Source of the DNA: a bacterium
Lineage (GTDB): Bacteria; Planctomycetota; UBA1135; UBA2386
DNA: 5,727 bases
Reading direction: 5' to 3'
Assembly (NCBI GenBank): GCA_011051855.1
Contig: DRKG01000056.1
Span: forward strand, 1-5,727
Shown: positions 1 through 5,596 of the stretch, in pieces
Layout of the letters: each line of letters opens with the position of its first letter
Position numbering within the stretch: position 1 is the first letter of the stretch
The notes under the pieces: model-generated
Seen by the model: the letters and a program-made list of their open reading frames with translations, nothing else
Told to the model about the DNA's origin: nothing
The model's database searches: none
Program-made: the position numbers and the translations under genes

Positions 1-885
1 GAACGAACTGTAAGTCTGGCCCGCATCGGTGGACATGGTGCCAACGAGACCACAGCCCGCAGAATCGTGAGTCTTCTCTTGCCTGGGAAGGAGCAGTCTG
101 CTGCCGCCGACCTTCTCTGGTTCGTGCTGGTGGAGCTGTTGCGCAACGTCGTGCAGCACAGCGAGGATCCTGCCGGTGGCATCGTGGCAGCGCAGCGCAA
201 TGATGCGGGCCCCTACGCCCAAGACCCGACCGTGCAGGTGGTCGTGGCCGACAACGGCGTCGGAGTCCCTGCCGCCTTGCAGAAGACACGTTCAGGGATC
301 GCGTCGCCTGAAGATGCCTTGTTGCATGCGCTTGAGCCGCATGTGTCGGGCGCATTCGCGGAAGGCCGCCTGCTGTTGGCATCGCGCGGGGCGATGTATT
401 CCCTCGATCGCTACCGGTCCGGGACGACGCAACCCGTTACGAGTAGTCAGCCGAGCTTGGAGTATCCCGGCACGCTGGTCGTGTTCGAGGCGACCCTGTC
501 GCAGATTGCCAGCTACGAGGAGATCATCGATGACGTGCATAGACTGGCACGCCAAAGGATCCCGGAGCGGGTGACCCAGCAGTGGTTGCGGTTCGAGGAC
601 CCACCACCGGACGTGTTCAGGGTCGTGGTCGATGTGGCGATCGAGGACACTGCCGCGGCCCACGATTACGCGAGCACCGTGCTCGAGCCGCGTCTGATGA
701 ATCGCGAAGCCATTGCGCTCGATTTCCGAAACGTGCGGGTATGTACGCAGAGCTTCCTGCATGCCTTGCTGCACGAGACGATCCGGCTGGCTTGGGCCAA
801 GAAGGTGAAGGTATTCGTTCGGAATGCTTCACCGGCACTTCGCACGCAGTTGCAATTGGTCGAGAGCTATTCGCTGGGTGGGTAG
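1..885 (+). CDS. HATPase (GHKL-type) ATP-binding protein fused to a STAS-like (DUF4325-type) domain, 5' partial
   Basis: The reading frame is open from base 1, so the gene almost certainly starts upstream. GTG at 67 is the first possible start inside the window, but the 22 codons before it also read as protein. Counting from the first codon here, residues about 35-165 look like a GHKL ATPase domain: an N-box with E45, N49 and H53, a G1 box D84-N-G-V-G88, and a closing strand at P156-G-T. The glycine-rich G2/lid motif (GxGLG type) is not recognisable between them. Residues about 200-294 match the STAS-like DUF4325 pattern, with L240-D-F, then T249-Q-S-F252, and a final strand plus N-A-S-P. By family analogy this is a regulatory protein of the anti-sigma/histidine-kinase ATPase type joined to a partner-binding domain; substrate and partner are unknown. 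No membrane segment or kinase phospho-acceptor domain is visible. It ends 47 bases before the methyltransferase start and could share its transcript. The domain calls come from reading motifs; the STAS-like one is the less certain. Confidence 0.82.
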   Translation, partial: ERTVSLARIGGHGANETTARRIVSLLLPGKEQSAAADLLWFVLVELLRNVVQHSEDPAGGIVAAQRNDAGPYAQDPTVQVVVADNGVGVPAALQKTRSGIASPEDALLHALEPHVSGAFAEGRLLLASRGAMYSLDRYRSGTTQPVTSSQPSLEYPGTLVVFEATLSQIASYEEIIDDVHRLARQRIPERVTQQWLRFEDPPPDVFRVVVDVAIEDTAAAHDYASTVLEPRLMNREAIALDFRNVRVCTQSFLHALLHETIRLAWAKKVKVFVRNASPALRTQLQLVESYSLGG

Positions 886-932
886 CGACTGAAGTGTATG
901 CGACGACCGTGTCCATGCGGCATCATGGCCGC

Positions 933-1724
933 ATGGCCCGTTCACCCCGCACCGTGACGTCCAGCAAGAACCCAGCCGTGCAGCGGTTCCGCGACGCCGC
1001 GAGCGGGCGGGATGGTGCCATGATGTTGGCCGAGGGAGTGCGGTTGGTGCGTGAGGCGGTGGAAGCCGGGCTCGAGGTGGTCGAGGCGGCCGTGTCGCCG
1101 AAGCTCACCGACCAGTGGCTGCGCGACGAACTGCAGCGGCGGTCGGGCTCGTTCCTCGATTGCTCCGATGCCATGCTGGCGCGGCTGAGCGCACTGGAAA
1201 CGCCGCAGGGCGTCGCCGTGCGCCTGCGGCGCCCGCACTACGAGGAGCATCAGTTGCTCGAGCGCGCGTTGGTTCCGCTGCTGGTCGTCGCTGCCGGCGT
1301 GCGGGATCCCGGCAACCTCGGCGCGGTTCTGCGCACGGCCGAAGCGGCCGGGGCATCGGGTTGCATCACCATCCGCGGTGGAGCCGATCCGTTCCGGGAC
1401 AAGGCCGTGCGCGGTTCGATGGGATCGGTCTTCCGCTTGCCGGTCCGTCACGGCATGGAGGTCGACGACGTCATCGCGCTGGCGCGGCGGCAGCGGCTGC
1501 AGATCGTCGCGGCGGACGGCGGCGGGCGACTTCGCCACACGGATGCCGACCTGAGGAAGCCGCTGCTACTGGTCGTCGGTGCCGAGGCTGCCGGCGTCAG
1601 CGCGGCGTGGTTGCAGTCGGCGGACCAGCACGTGCACATTCCGCTGTGCGAGCCGGTCGAAAGCCTGAACGTCGCGGTCGCGGCCGGTGTGCTGCTCTTC
1701 GAGGCGCAACGTCAGCGACAATGA
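933..1724 (+). CDS. SpoU/TrmH-family RNA 2'-O-methyltransferase
   Basis: Predicted to transfer a methyl group from S-adenosylmethionine to a ribose 2'-OH in rRNA or tRNA in the cytoplasm. From ATG 933 the product has 263 residues, normal for the family. Residues about 8-100 resemble the small N-terminal substrate-binding domain (S10-S-K-N-P, then E34-G-V-R). The C-terminal SPOUT knot carries all three signature motifs: motif 1 around N128-L-G-x3-R134-T, motif 2 G216-A-E-A-A-G221, and motif 3 I236-P-L ending S244-L-N246. These supply the catalytic Arg and the SAM-binding knot. Between them is the usual R-G-S-M-G segment. The start is uncertain: in-frame ATG 915 and GTG 954 are alternatives, none has a clear Shine-Dalgarno sequence, and 933 fits the homologous N-terminus best. 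The open frame extends back to 582 inside the previous gene, but that part is not family-like. The stop overlaps the rarA start as ATGA. The sequence cannot tell whether the target is 23S rRNA (RlmB/Mrm3-like) or tRNA, so no symbol is given. Confidence 0.92.
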   Translation: MARSPRTVTSSKNPAVQRFRDAASGRDGAMMLAEGVRLVREAVEAGLEVVEAAVSPKLTDQWLRDELQRRSGSFLDCSDAMLARLSALETPQGVAVRLRRPHYEEHQLLERALVPLLVVAAGVRDPGNLGAVLRTAEAAGASGCITIRGGADPFRDKAVRGSMGSVFRLPVRHGMEVDDVIALARRQRLQIVAADGGGRLRHTDADLRKPLLLVVGAEAAGVSAAWLQSADQHVHIPLCEPVESLNVAVAAGVLLFEAQRQRQ

Positions 1725-3058
1725 CTCTGTTCGGCGACATCGGTGAGGATGGGGGCGGTCCGTCGCGTGGGCCGCTGCCGCCGTTGGCGGAGCGCATGCG
1801 ACCGCACAGTCTCGACGAGTATCTCGGACAGGAAGAGCTGCTCGGCGAAGGACGGGCGCTGCGCAGTGCGATCGAGCAGGGAGTCGCGGGATCGCTGTTG
1901 TTGTTCGGGCCACCGGGCGTTGGCAAGACGACGCTCGCGCTGTTGATCGCGCAGCACGCGGACCTGCACTTCCAGCCGTTCTCGGCGGTCCTGTCCGGGG
2001 TGGCGCAGGTGCGGCAGGCGGTGGCCGAGGCGGTCGAGCGGCGCCAGCGCGAGGGGCGCGGCACGTTGTTGTTCGTCGACGAGATCCACCGCTTCAACAA
2101 GGCGCAGCAGGATGCCTTCCTTCCGCACGTCGAACGGGGAGACATCGTGCTGGTCGGTGCGACCACCGAGAACCCGTCGTTTTCGATCAACGCGGCGTTG
2201 TTGTCGCGGTGTCGCGTGGTGCCGCTGCGACCACTCAGCGACGAGCAGGTCGCCGGGCTCGTGCGCACGGCACTGGCTGACAAAGAGCGCGGTCTCGGCG
2301 TGCGCCGGCTGACGATTGCGCACGAAGCCGCCGCTCGGCTGGCTGCGCTTGCCGGTGGTGATGCGCGTCGCGCTTTGGTGTGCCTGGAAGCATGCGCCGC
2401 GACTTGTGTCGATGGGGACTGCATCGACGAGGGGATGGTCGTCGAAGCGTTCCAGCATCGTGCGCTGCAGCACGACAAGGCCGGCGACCAGCACTACGAC
2501 CTGCTGTCGGCTCTGCACAAGAGCCTGCGCAATTCGGACGTGCAGGCGGCCGTCTACTGGCTCGCGCGCGCGCTCGAGGCCGGCGCGGATCCGTTGCACG
2601 CGGCGCGACGGATCGTCGCGGTGGCGGCCGAAGACGTCGGACTCGCCGATCCGATGGCACTGCAAGTGGCGATGGCAGCGGTGCATGCAGTGCAGTTCCT
2701 CGGTCTGCCGGAGGGCCGGTTGCCGTTGACCGAAGCGGTGGTTTATCTGGCCGCCGCACCGAAGAGCAACGCGGTCGTGCGCGCGATCTCGGCTGCATCC
2801 GAGGAGGTGCGGCGCGGGGCGCAGCACCCGGTACCGGCGCAGCTGCGCAATGCAGTCAGCGCGCTGGCCAGCGAACTCGGGCACGGCAAGGGCTACATCT
2901 ACGCGCACGACACGGCTGCGGGCGTGGCCGCGATGGCTTGCCTGCCGGACGCTCTGCGCTCCGCGGTGTTCTACCGCCCCGGCCCACGCGGCTTCGAGCA
3001 GCGCATCGCCGAACGCATGCGCGAGAACGACCGCCATCGAAGTGGCGGCAATGGCTGA
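1721..3058 (+). CDS. rarA: Replication-associated recombination protein RarA (MgsA), AAA+ ATPase
   Basis: A cytoplasmic AAA+ ATPase of the clamp-loader clade (RarA/MgsA, eukaryotic WRNIP1/Mgs1) that acts at stalled replication forks and gaps, interacting with SSB. The 445 residues match the usual length of about 440-450. Motifs in order: a short N-terminal region with L22-A-E-R-M-R-P and G36-Q; Walker A G63-P-P-G-V-G-K69-T; the family segment A89-V-L-S-G; Walker B with D120-E-I-H-R-F-N-K; sensor 1 G146-A-T-T-E-N-P-S-F; arginine finger L161-S-R163; sensor 2 G212-G-D-A-R-R217. The C-terminal tetramerisation region is intact, with H258-Y-D-L-L-S-A-L-H-K-S, a later E-D-V-G-L-A-D and A-P-K-S-N-A-V, and G-Y-I-Y-A-H-D near the end. 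ATG 1721 overlaps the methyltransferase stop by four bases, which implies translational coupling. The 3' end overlaps the DUF72 gene by eight bases. No catalytic residue is missing, so it should be functional. Confidence 0.97.
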   Translation: MTLFGDIGEDGGGPSRGPLPPLAERMRPHSLDEYLGQEELLGEGRALRSAIEQGVAGSLLLFGPPGVGKTTLALLIAQHADLHFQPFSAVLSGVAQVRQAVAEAVERRQREGRGTLLFVDEIHRFNKAQQDAFLPHVERGDIVLVGATTENPSFSINAALLSRCRVVPLRPLSDEQVAGLVRTALADKERGLGVRRLTIAHEAAARLAALAGGDARRALVCLEACAATCVDGDCIDEGMVVEAFQHRALQHDKAGDQHYDLLSALHKSLRNSDVQAAVYWLARALEAGADPLHAARRIVAVAAEDVGLADPMALQVAMAAVHAVQFLGLPEGRLPLTEAVVYLAAAPKSNAVVRAISAASEEVRRGAQHPVPAQLRNAVSALASELGHGKGYIYAHDTAAGVAAMACLPDALRSAVFYRPGPRGFEQRIAERMRENDRHRSGGNG

Positions 3059-3845
3059 CCGGATCTGGTTCGGTGTGGCCGGCTGGTCCTACAAGGACTG
3101 GCAGGGCGTCGTCTACCCGCGCGGCTGCAAGGACACGCTGCGGGCGGTGGCCGAACGGGTCGACCTGATCGAGGTCAACCGCACTTTCTACGGCCTGCCG
3201 TCGGCCAAGAACAGCAGCTCATGGGTGCGTCGCACCGAGGACCTGGGCACCCGGTTCACAGCCAAGTTGCCGCAGGAGTTCACCCACGTGCAGCAGTTCG
3301 ATGGCGCGCTGGTAAACAAGGTCTGCGAGGGGCTACGGCCGCTCGCCGAATCGGGGCGGTTCGTCGGGTTGCTGGCCCAGTTTCCTCACCAGGTGCAGTT
3401 CACTGCGAAGGCGTGCGACTTGATTGCGCGACTTGCGGAGGGGTTCGCGACGACCGCGCCGCTGTTCGTGGAGGTTCGCCATCGCAGTTGGAATGCCGCG
3501 GACGCGCTCTCGGCGTTGGCCGGACTCGGCGTCGGTGTGCTCGAACTCGACTACCCCGGAATGGTCGGGGGCTTCTCGCGTGATGTCACCGGTGTGCGGG
3601 CGAGCGGCGTCGCCTACTTCCGACTGCATGGGCGCAACCGCGCGTGGTTCCGGCGCGGCGCCGGGCGGGACGCAGTCTACGATTGGCGCTATTCTCCGGC
3701 CGAGGTCCGGCAGTTGTTCGATCGGGTGCGGCGTATCGCCGATGAAGCCGACCGCACGATCGTCGTGGCGAACAACCACTTCCACGGCAAGGCGGTTGCC
3801 GTGATCGAGGACCTGCTGGCCTATTACCGCGGCAGCGGCACGTAG
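3051..3845 (+). CDS. DUF72 (YecE-like) family protein
   Basis: A 264-residue member of the DUF72/YecE family, widespread TIM-barrel-like proteins without an established biochemical role. Family signatures run through the whole chain: G11-W-S-Y-K-D-W near the N-terminus, I40-E-V-N-R-T-F-Y, F69-T-A-K-L-P-Q-E-F-T-H79, F139-V-E-V-R-H-R-S-W147, Y189-F-R-L-H-G-R-N196, a Y-D-W-R-Y-S segment, and the near-terminal N241-N-H-F-H-G-K247. The conserved Arg, His, Glu and Asn residues cluster at strand ends as in an enzyme active site, but no reaction can be assigned. There is no signal peptide or membrane segment, so it is probably cytoplasmic. ATG 3051 lies inside the last codons of rarA (eight-base overlap, different frame). 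No independent promoter is likely and expression should follow rarA. The family call is firm; the function is unknown. Confidence 0.93.
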   Translation: MADRIWFGVAGWSYKDWQGVVYPRGCKDTLRAVAERVDLIEVNRTFYGLPSAKNSSSWVRRTEDLGTRFTAKLPQEFTHVQQFDGALVNKVCEGLRPLAESGRFVGLLAQFPHQVQFTAKACDLIARLAEGFATTAPLFVEVRHRSWNAADALSALAGLGVGVLELDYPGMVGGFSRDVTGVRASGVAYFRLHGRNRAWFRRGAGRDAVYDWRYSPAEVRQLFDRVRRIADEADRTIVVANNHFHGKAVAVIEDLLAYYRGSGT

Positions 3846-3868
3846 TCGGCCTTTCTGCGCTGATGCAC

Positions 3869-3912
3869 GGTGTCGCCGGAAGGTTCCCTCCGGTGTCTCG
3901 CTGGCACGACAC
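3869..3912. promoter_or_regulatory. Candidate activator-binding dyads upstream of the sigma-54 promoter
   Basis: Two overlapping symmetrical elements lie in the gap after the DUF72 gene. The first (3874-3895) pairs CGCCGGA with TCCGGTG around an 8-base centre, with one G-T pair. The second (3893-3912) is GTGTC-N10-GACAC, with two further matching inner pairs. GGTGTC also occurs as a direct repeat at 3869 and 3892, 23 bases apart. Their centres lie about 111 and 94 bases upstream of the start point predicted from the sigma-54 match, a typical distance for enhancer-binding activators. The first dyad could instead form an RNA hairpin after the DUF72 stop, but there is no T tract to make a standard terminator. 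Which protein binds, if any, is unknown. Confidence 0.35.
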
Positions 3913-3969
3913 ATTCTGCCGGCGCGATCGGAAGTGCCCCTGGCGACGCGTTCCTGGCCGGTTGCACGC

Positions 3970-3985
3970 CGGCACGCGGCTTGCT
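3970..3985 (+). promoter_or_regulatory. Sigma-54 (RpoN) type -24/-12 promoter
   Basis: The sequence reads CGGCACG, four bases, then TTGCT. Against the RpoN consensus TGGCACG-N4-TTGCW it matches 11 of 12 fixed positions; only the first T is C. The essential GG (3971-3972) and GC (3983-3984) are exactly ten bases apart. Transcription would start near 3996, leaving a leader of about 14 bases that still includes the Shine-Dalgarno GGAG at 4000-4003 before ATG 4010. Strand, spacing and position all suit the lipoprotein gene. A sigma-54 promoter would need an ATP-dependent activator bound upstream. Confidence 0.6.
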
Positions 3986-4009
3986 CCCGAACGACCCTCG
4001 GAGTCGACC

Positions 4010-4468
4010 ATGCGCTTCCAACTGCCGTTCCTGCTTCTCTTGTCCGTGCTGTTTGCGTCTTGCGGCCGCGGTGTCCGCCGCGGTTCGCTGTTCGCGCAGC
4101 GGCCGCGCCTGGTGTCGATCCTGGTCGAGGTCTACGACCCGAACACCAACCTCGTCTGGGACGGGATCTCGGTGCGGATCGTCGAGTCCTACCAGGAGTG
4201 GTCGGGATGCACGTGCGCCAACCCGTACACCGAGTGGTTCCTGACCAACCAGGATGGCCGTGTCCTGCTCGACGAATACGACCTCGCCGACGCCCAGGTC
4301 GGCTTCCAGCAAGACTACAACGGCGCCGCCGTGCTCGGGCCGGGCTACGGCGAAGACGAGGCGACGGTGCTGCTCGAGGTCGACGCGATCGGGTTCGCGC
4401 CGGTCTACGTCGAAGTCCCGCTGTCGTGGGATGACCCGGACGTGTTCGTCGAGGTGCCCTTCTACTAA
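4010..4468 (+). CDS. Small predicted lipoprotein of unknown function
   Basis: A 152-residue secreted protein I do not recognise. ATG 4010 is chosen because GGAG at 4000-4003 sits six bases upstream and because the signal peptide begins there: R2, a leucine-rich core at residues 5-15, then F15-A-S-C18 as a plausible lipobox. Phe at the -3 position is less usual than Leu. Cleavage before C18 would give a lipid-anchored, acidic mature protein of 135 residues. The mature part is rich in beta-strand-like alternation, with V39-E-V-Y-D-P, W50-D-G-I-S-V, T79-N-Q-D-G-R-V, E123-V-D-A-I-G-F and a closing V-F-V-E-V-P-F-Y. This vaguely resembles a transthyretin or carboxypeptidase-regulatory-like beta sandwich, as an inference from pattern only. 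C67-T-C69 is the only other cysteine pair. The in-frame ATG at 3863 is rejected as the start because it buries the signal peptide. The upstream sigma-54 match suggests conditional expression. Confidence 0.8.
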   Translation: MRFQLPFLLLLSVLFASCGRGVRRGSLFAQRPRLVSILVEVYDPNTNLVWDGISVRIVESYQEWSGCTCANPYTEWFLTNQDGRVLLDEYDLADAQVGFQQDYNGAAVLGPGYGEDEATVLLEVDAIGFAPVYVEVPLSWDDPDVFVEVPFY

Positions 4469-4630
4469 CCCGATCCGTTCACAAACCAGCGCCCTTGGGA
4501 TGGCCGGGAAAACCCGCAGCCCGCGGGCGATGTGCGGTGGACGGCCCAGGTTGGGGGCGCCGGTTGGGGTCAAGCCTGAGCGATGGCGCGTCGATGATGG
4601 GGCAGGCTCACGGAAGGAGAGGATTCAGGT
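4469..4630 (+). promoter_or_regulatory. G-rich leader region of the receiver-CheX gene
   Basis: A 162-base gap without a credible gene. It holds CGGG-AAAA-CCCG (4505-4516), a perfect palindrome GCCCGCGGGC (4519-4528), GGTTGGGG directly repeated at 4549 and 4562 (13-base period), and AGCCTG (4573-4578) complementary to CAGGCT (4603-4608). I see no convincing sigma-70, sigma-28 or sigma-54 promoter, although the following gene probably needs its own. No known riboswitch class is recognisable by eye. Confidence 0.4.
4615..4622 (+). promoter_or_regulatory. Shine-Dalgarno sequence deciding a TTG start
   Basis: AGGAGAGG lies 8-11 bases before TTG 4631, depending on which part pairs with 16S rRNA. 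It is the strongest ribosome binding site in the window. It supports TTG as the real start, since no ATG or GTG sits at a suitable distance in the same frame and the receiver domain begins immediately after it. Confidence 0.75.
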
Positions 4631-5539
4631 TTGGACACGATTCTGCTCATCAACGACTCGTCCACGCTCACCAAGGTGCTGTCGGGGCACTTCGAGAAGG
4701 CTGGCTACCGGGTGATCGCCGTGACGGGGGCGATCGATGCCTACGAGGCGTTCATTCGCAACGACGTCGACCTGATCCTGACCGACTACGTGCTCGAGGA
4801 TCGCGACGGTCTCGATGTCATCGAAACCTTCCGGAGCAAGCGTTCGCAGGCGGCGTTGCCGATCGTCGTGTTCACAGCGATGGAGAGCGCGGCGACCGCC
4901 AAGCAGTGCAGCGAGGCTGGCGCCAACCTCGTGCTCGCCAAGAGCGGGGGCACCGACCAGCTGCTGGGCAAGATCGAGGAACTGATCGAGGAGTACAAAG
5001 CGAACCAGCCCGGCTTCTCGCTCGATCAGGATATGGGCCGCTGCATCGTCAAGGCGACCACCGATGTGTTCCGTACGATGATGAACATGCGGGTGACGGC
5101 CGGCGAGGTCGCGATCGAGAAGGCGCAGATGCGCAACGCCGAGGTCATCGGCAGCATCGGCGTCGCCGGTTTCCTGAGCGGGTCGATTTCGGTCTTCTTG
5201 CCGAAGGCGGTCGCCAAGATGGCGGTTGCTTCGCTGCTGATGATGGAGCCGGACGAGCTCGAAGACGGCGACATCATCGACGCCATCGGCGAGGTCACCA
5301 ACATGGTCGGCGGCAGCATCAAGACCGAGCTGTTCCAGAAGGCGCCGCTGTTCGACATCTCGGTGCCGAGCGTCTACATGGGCGACGACCTGCACCGCCG
5401 CACCGTCTCCGACGACTTGTGCTTCTACGCGCCGTTCACGGTCGGCGAGGAGACCTTCTCGGTCGAGTTCCTGATGGTGACCAAGAAGGACGGGGGCACG
5501 GGCGTGCAGAGTTCGTTGGTCGACAGCATGCAGAGCTGA
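4631..5539 (+). CDS. Response-regulator receiver domain fused to a CheX/CheC-type phosphatase domain
   Basis: A 302-residue cytoplasmic signalling protein. Residues about 3-122 form a CheY-like receiver: the acidic pocket at N8-D9, phospho-acceptor D52 (in L-T-D-Y), switch residue T82-A, and conserved K104. The usual first acidic residue is Asn here. A short linker leads to residues about 130-295, which resemble CheX. The helix D217-A-I-G-E221-V-T-N224 carries the D-x3-E-x2-N signature by which CheC/CheX/FliY phosphatases dephosphorylate CheY-P. Only one such signature is seen, as in CheX, not the two typical of CheC. CheX is normally a separate protein in chemotaxis, so the fusion could dephosphorylate its own receiver, or the receiver could control phosphatase action on another CheY; both are inferences. 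The start is TTG 4631 with a good Shine-Dalgarno sequence. No chemotaxis or kinase gene lies nearby, so its partner kinase is encoded elsewhere. It is preceded by a 162-base gap and followed 57 bases later by the peptidase gene. Confidence 0.92.
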   Translation: MDTILLINDSSTLTKVLSGHFEKAGYRVIAVTGAIDAYEAFIRNDVDLILTDYVLEDRDGLDVIETFRSKRSQAALPIVVFTAMESAATAKQCSEAGANLVLAKSGGTDQLLGKIEELIEEYKANQPGFSLDQDMGRCIVKATTDVFRTMMNMRVTAGEVAIEKAQMRNAEVIGSIGVAGFLSGSISVFLPKAVAKMAVASLLMMEPDELEDGDIIDAIGEVTNMVGGSIKTELFQKAPLFDISVPSVYMGDDLHRRTVSDDLCFYAPFTVGEETFSVEFLMVTKKDGGTGVQSSLVDSMQS

Positions 5540-5540
5540 G

Positions 5541-5576
5541 GCCGGCGGCGCGCGATCGCGCTTGGCGACCGCGGGC
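5541..5576. repeat. GC-rich inverted repeat after the receiver-CheX gene
   Basis: GCCGGCG (5541-5547) pairs with CGCGGGC (5570-5576) at six of seven positions, enclosing a perfect 12-base palindrome GCGCGATCGCGC (5550-5561). The transcript could form a long, very stable hairpin one base after the stop codon. There is no following T tract, so it is not a standard intrinsic terminator, though it could attenuate transcription or protect the mRNA 3' end. Confidence 0.3.
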
Positions 5577-5590
5577 CTACGCGGCACACT
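5562..5590 (+). promoter_or_regulatory. Weak candidate sigma-70 promoter for the peptidase gene
   Basis: TTGGCG (5562-5567), a 17-base spacer and CACACT (5585-5590) form a possible -35/-10 pair; the -10 matches only three of six consensus positions. The start point would fall at or next to GTG 5597, giving a leaderless or nearly leaderless mRNA. That agrees with the lack of a Shine-Dalgarno sequence before this GTG. Read-through from the upstream gene is the alternative. Confidence 0.2.
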
Positions 5591-5596
5591 CGCGGT

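Noticed and set aside
582..932. An N-terminal extension of the methyltransferase back into the upstream gene.
   Set aside because: The extension overlaps about 300 bases of the HATPase-STAS-like gene and reads as Arg/Gly-rich shadow sequence. The family begins near the T-S-S-K-N-P segment.
1712..3037. A long open frame on the minus strand opposite rarA.
   Set aside because: It is the codon-bias shadow of rarA in GC-rich DNA. Its translation is rich in Arg, His and Gln without domain motifs, while the plus strand encodes a complete RarA.
3874..3895. An intrinsic terminator after the DUF72 gene.
   Set aside because: The dyad could form a hairpin, but no run of T follows it. I consider an activator-binding role or rho-dependent ending more likely.
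3824..4573. A 249-codon minus-strand frame covering the lipoprotein gene and both gaps.
   Set aside because: The translation is low in complexity and motif-free. The plus frame has a signal peptide, Shine-Dalgarno sequence and promoter match.
4568..4581. A second sigma-54 promoter before the receiver-CheX gene, with GG and GC ten bases apart.
   Set aside because: Only the GG and GC agree. The flanking bases (GGGGTC and GAGC) fit the consensus poorly, unlike the site at 3970-3985.
4469..4630. A cyclic-di-GMP (GEMM) type riboswitch before the receiver-CheX gene.
   Set aside because: A few fragments (an early CAAACC and a late GATGG) recall the class, but the conserved core, tetraloop and receptor could not be aligned. 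A covariance-model search would decide.
5550..5561. The palindrome GCGCGATCGCGC as a HIP1-type genome repeat.
   Set aside because: It contains GCGATCGC, but I did not notice this octamer repeated elsewhere in the window, as expected in a HIP1-rich genome. A single copy in GC-rich DNA is not informative.
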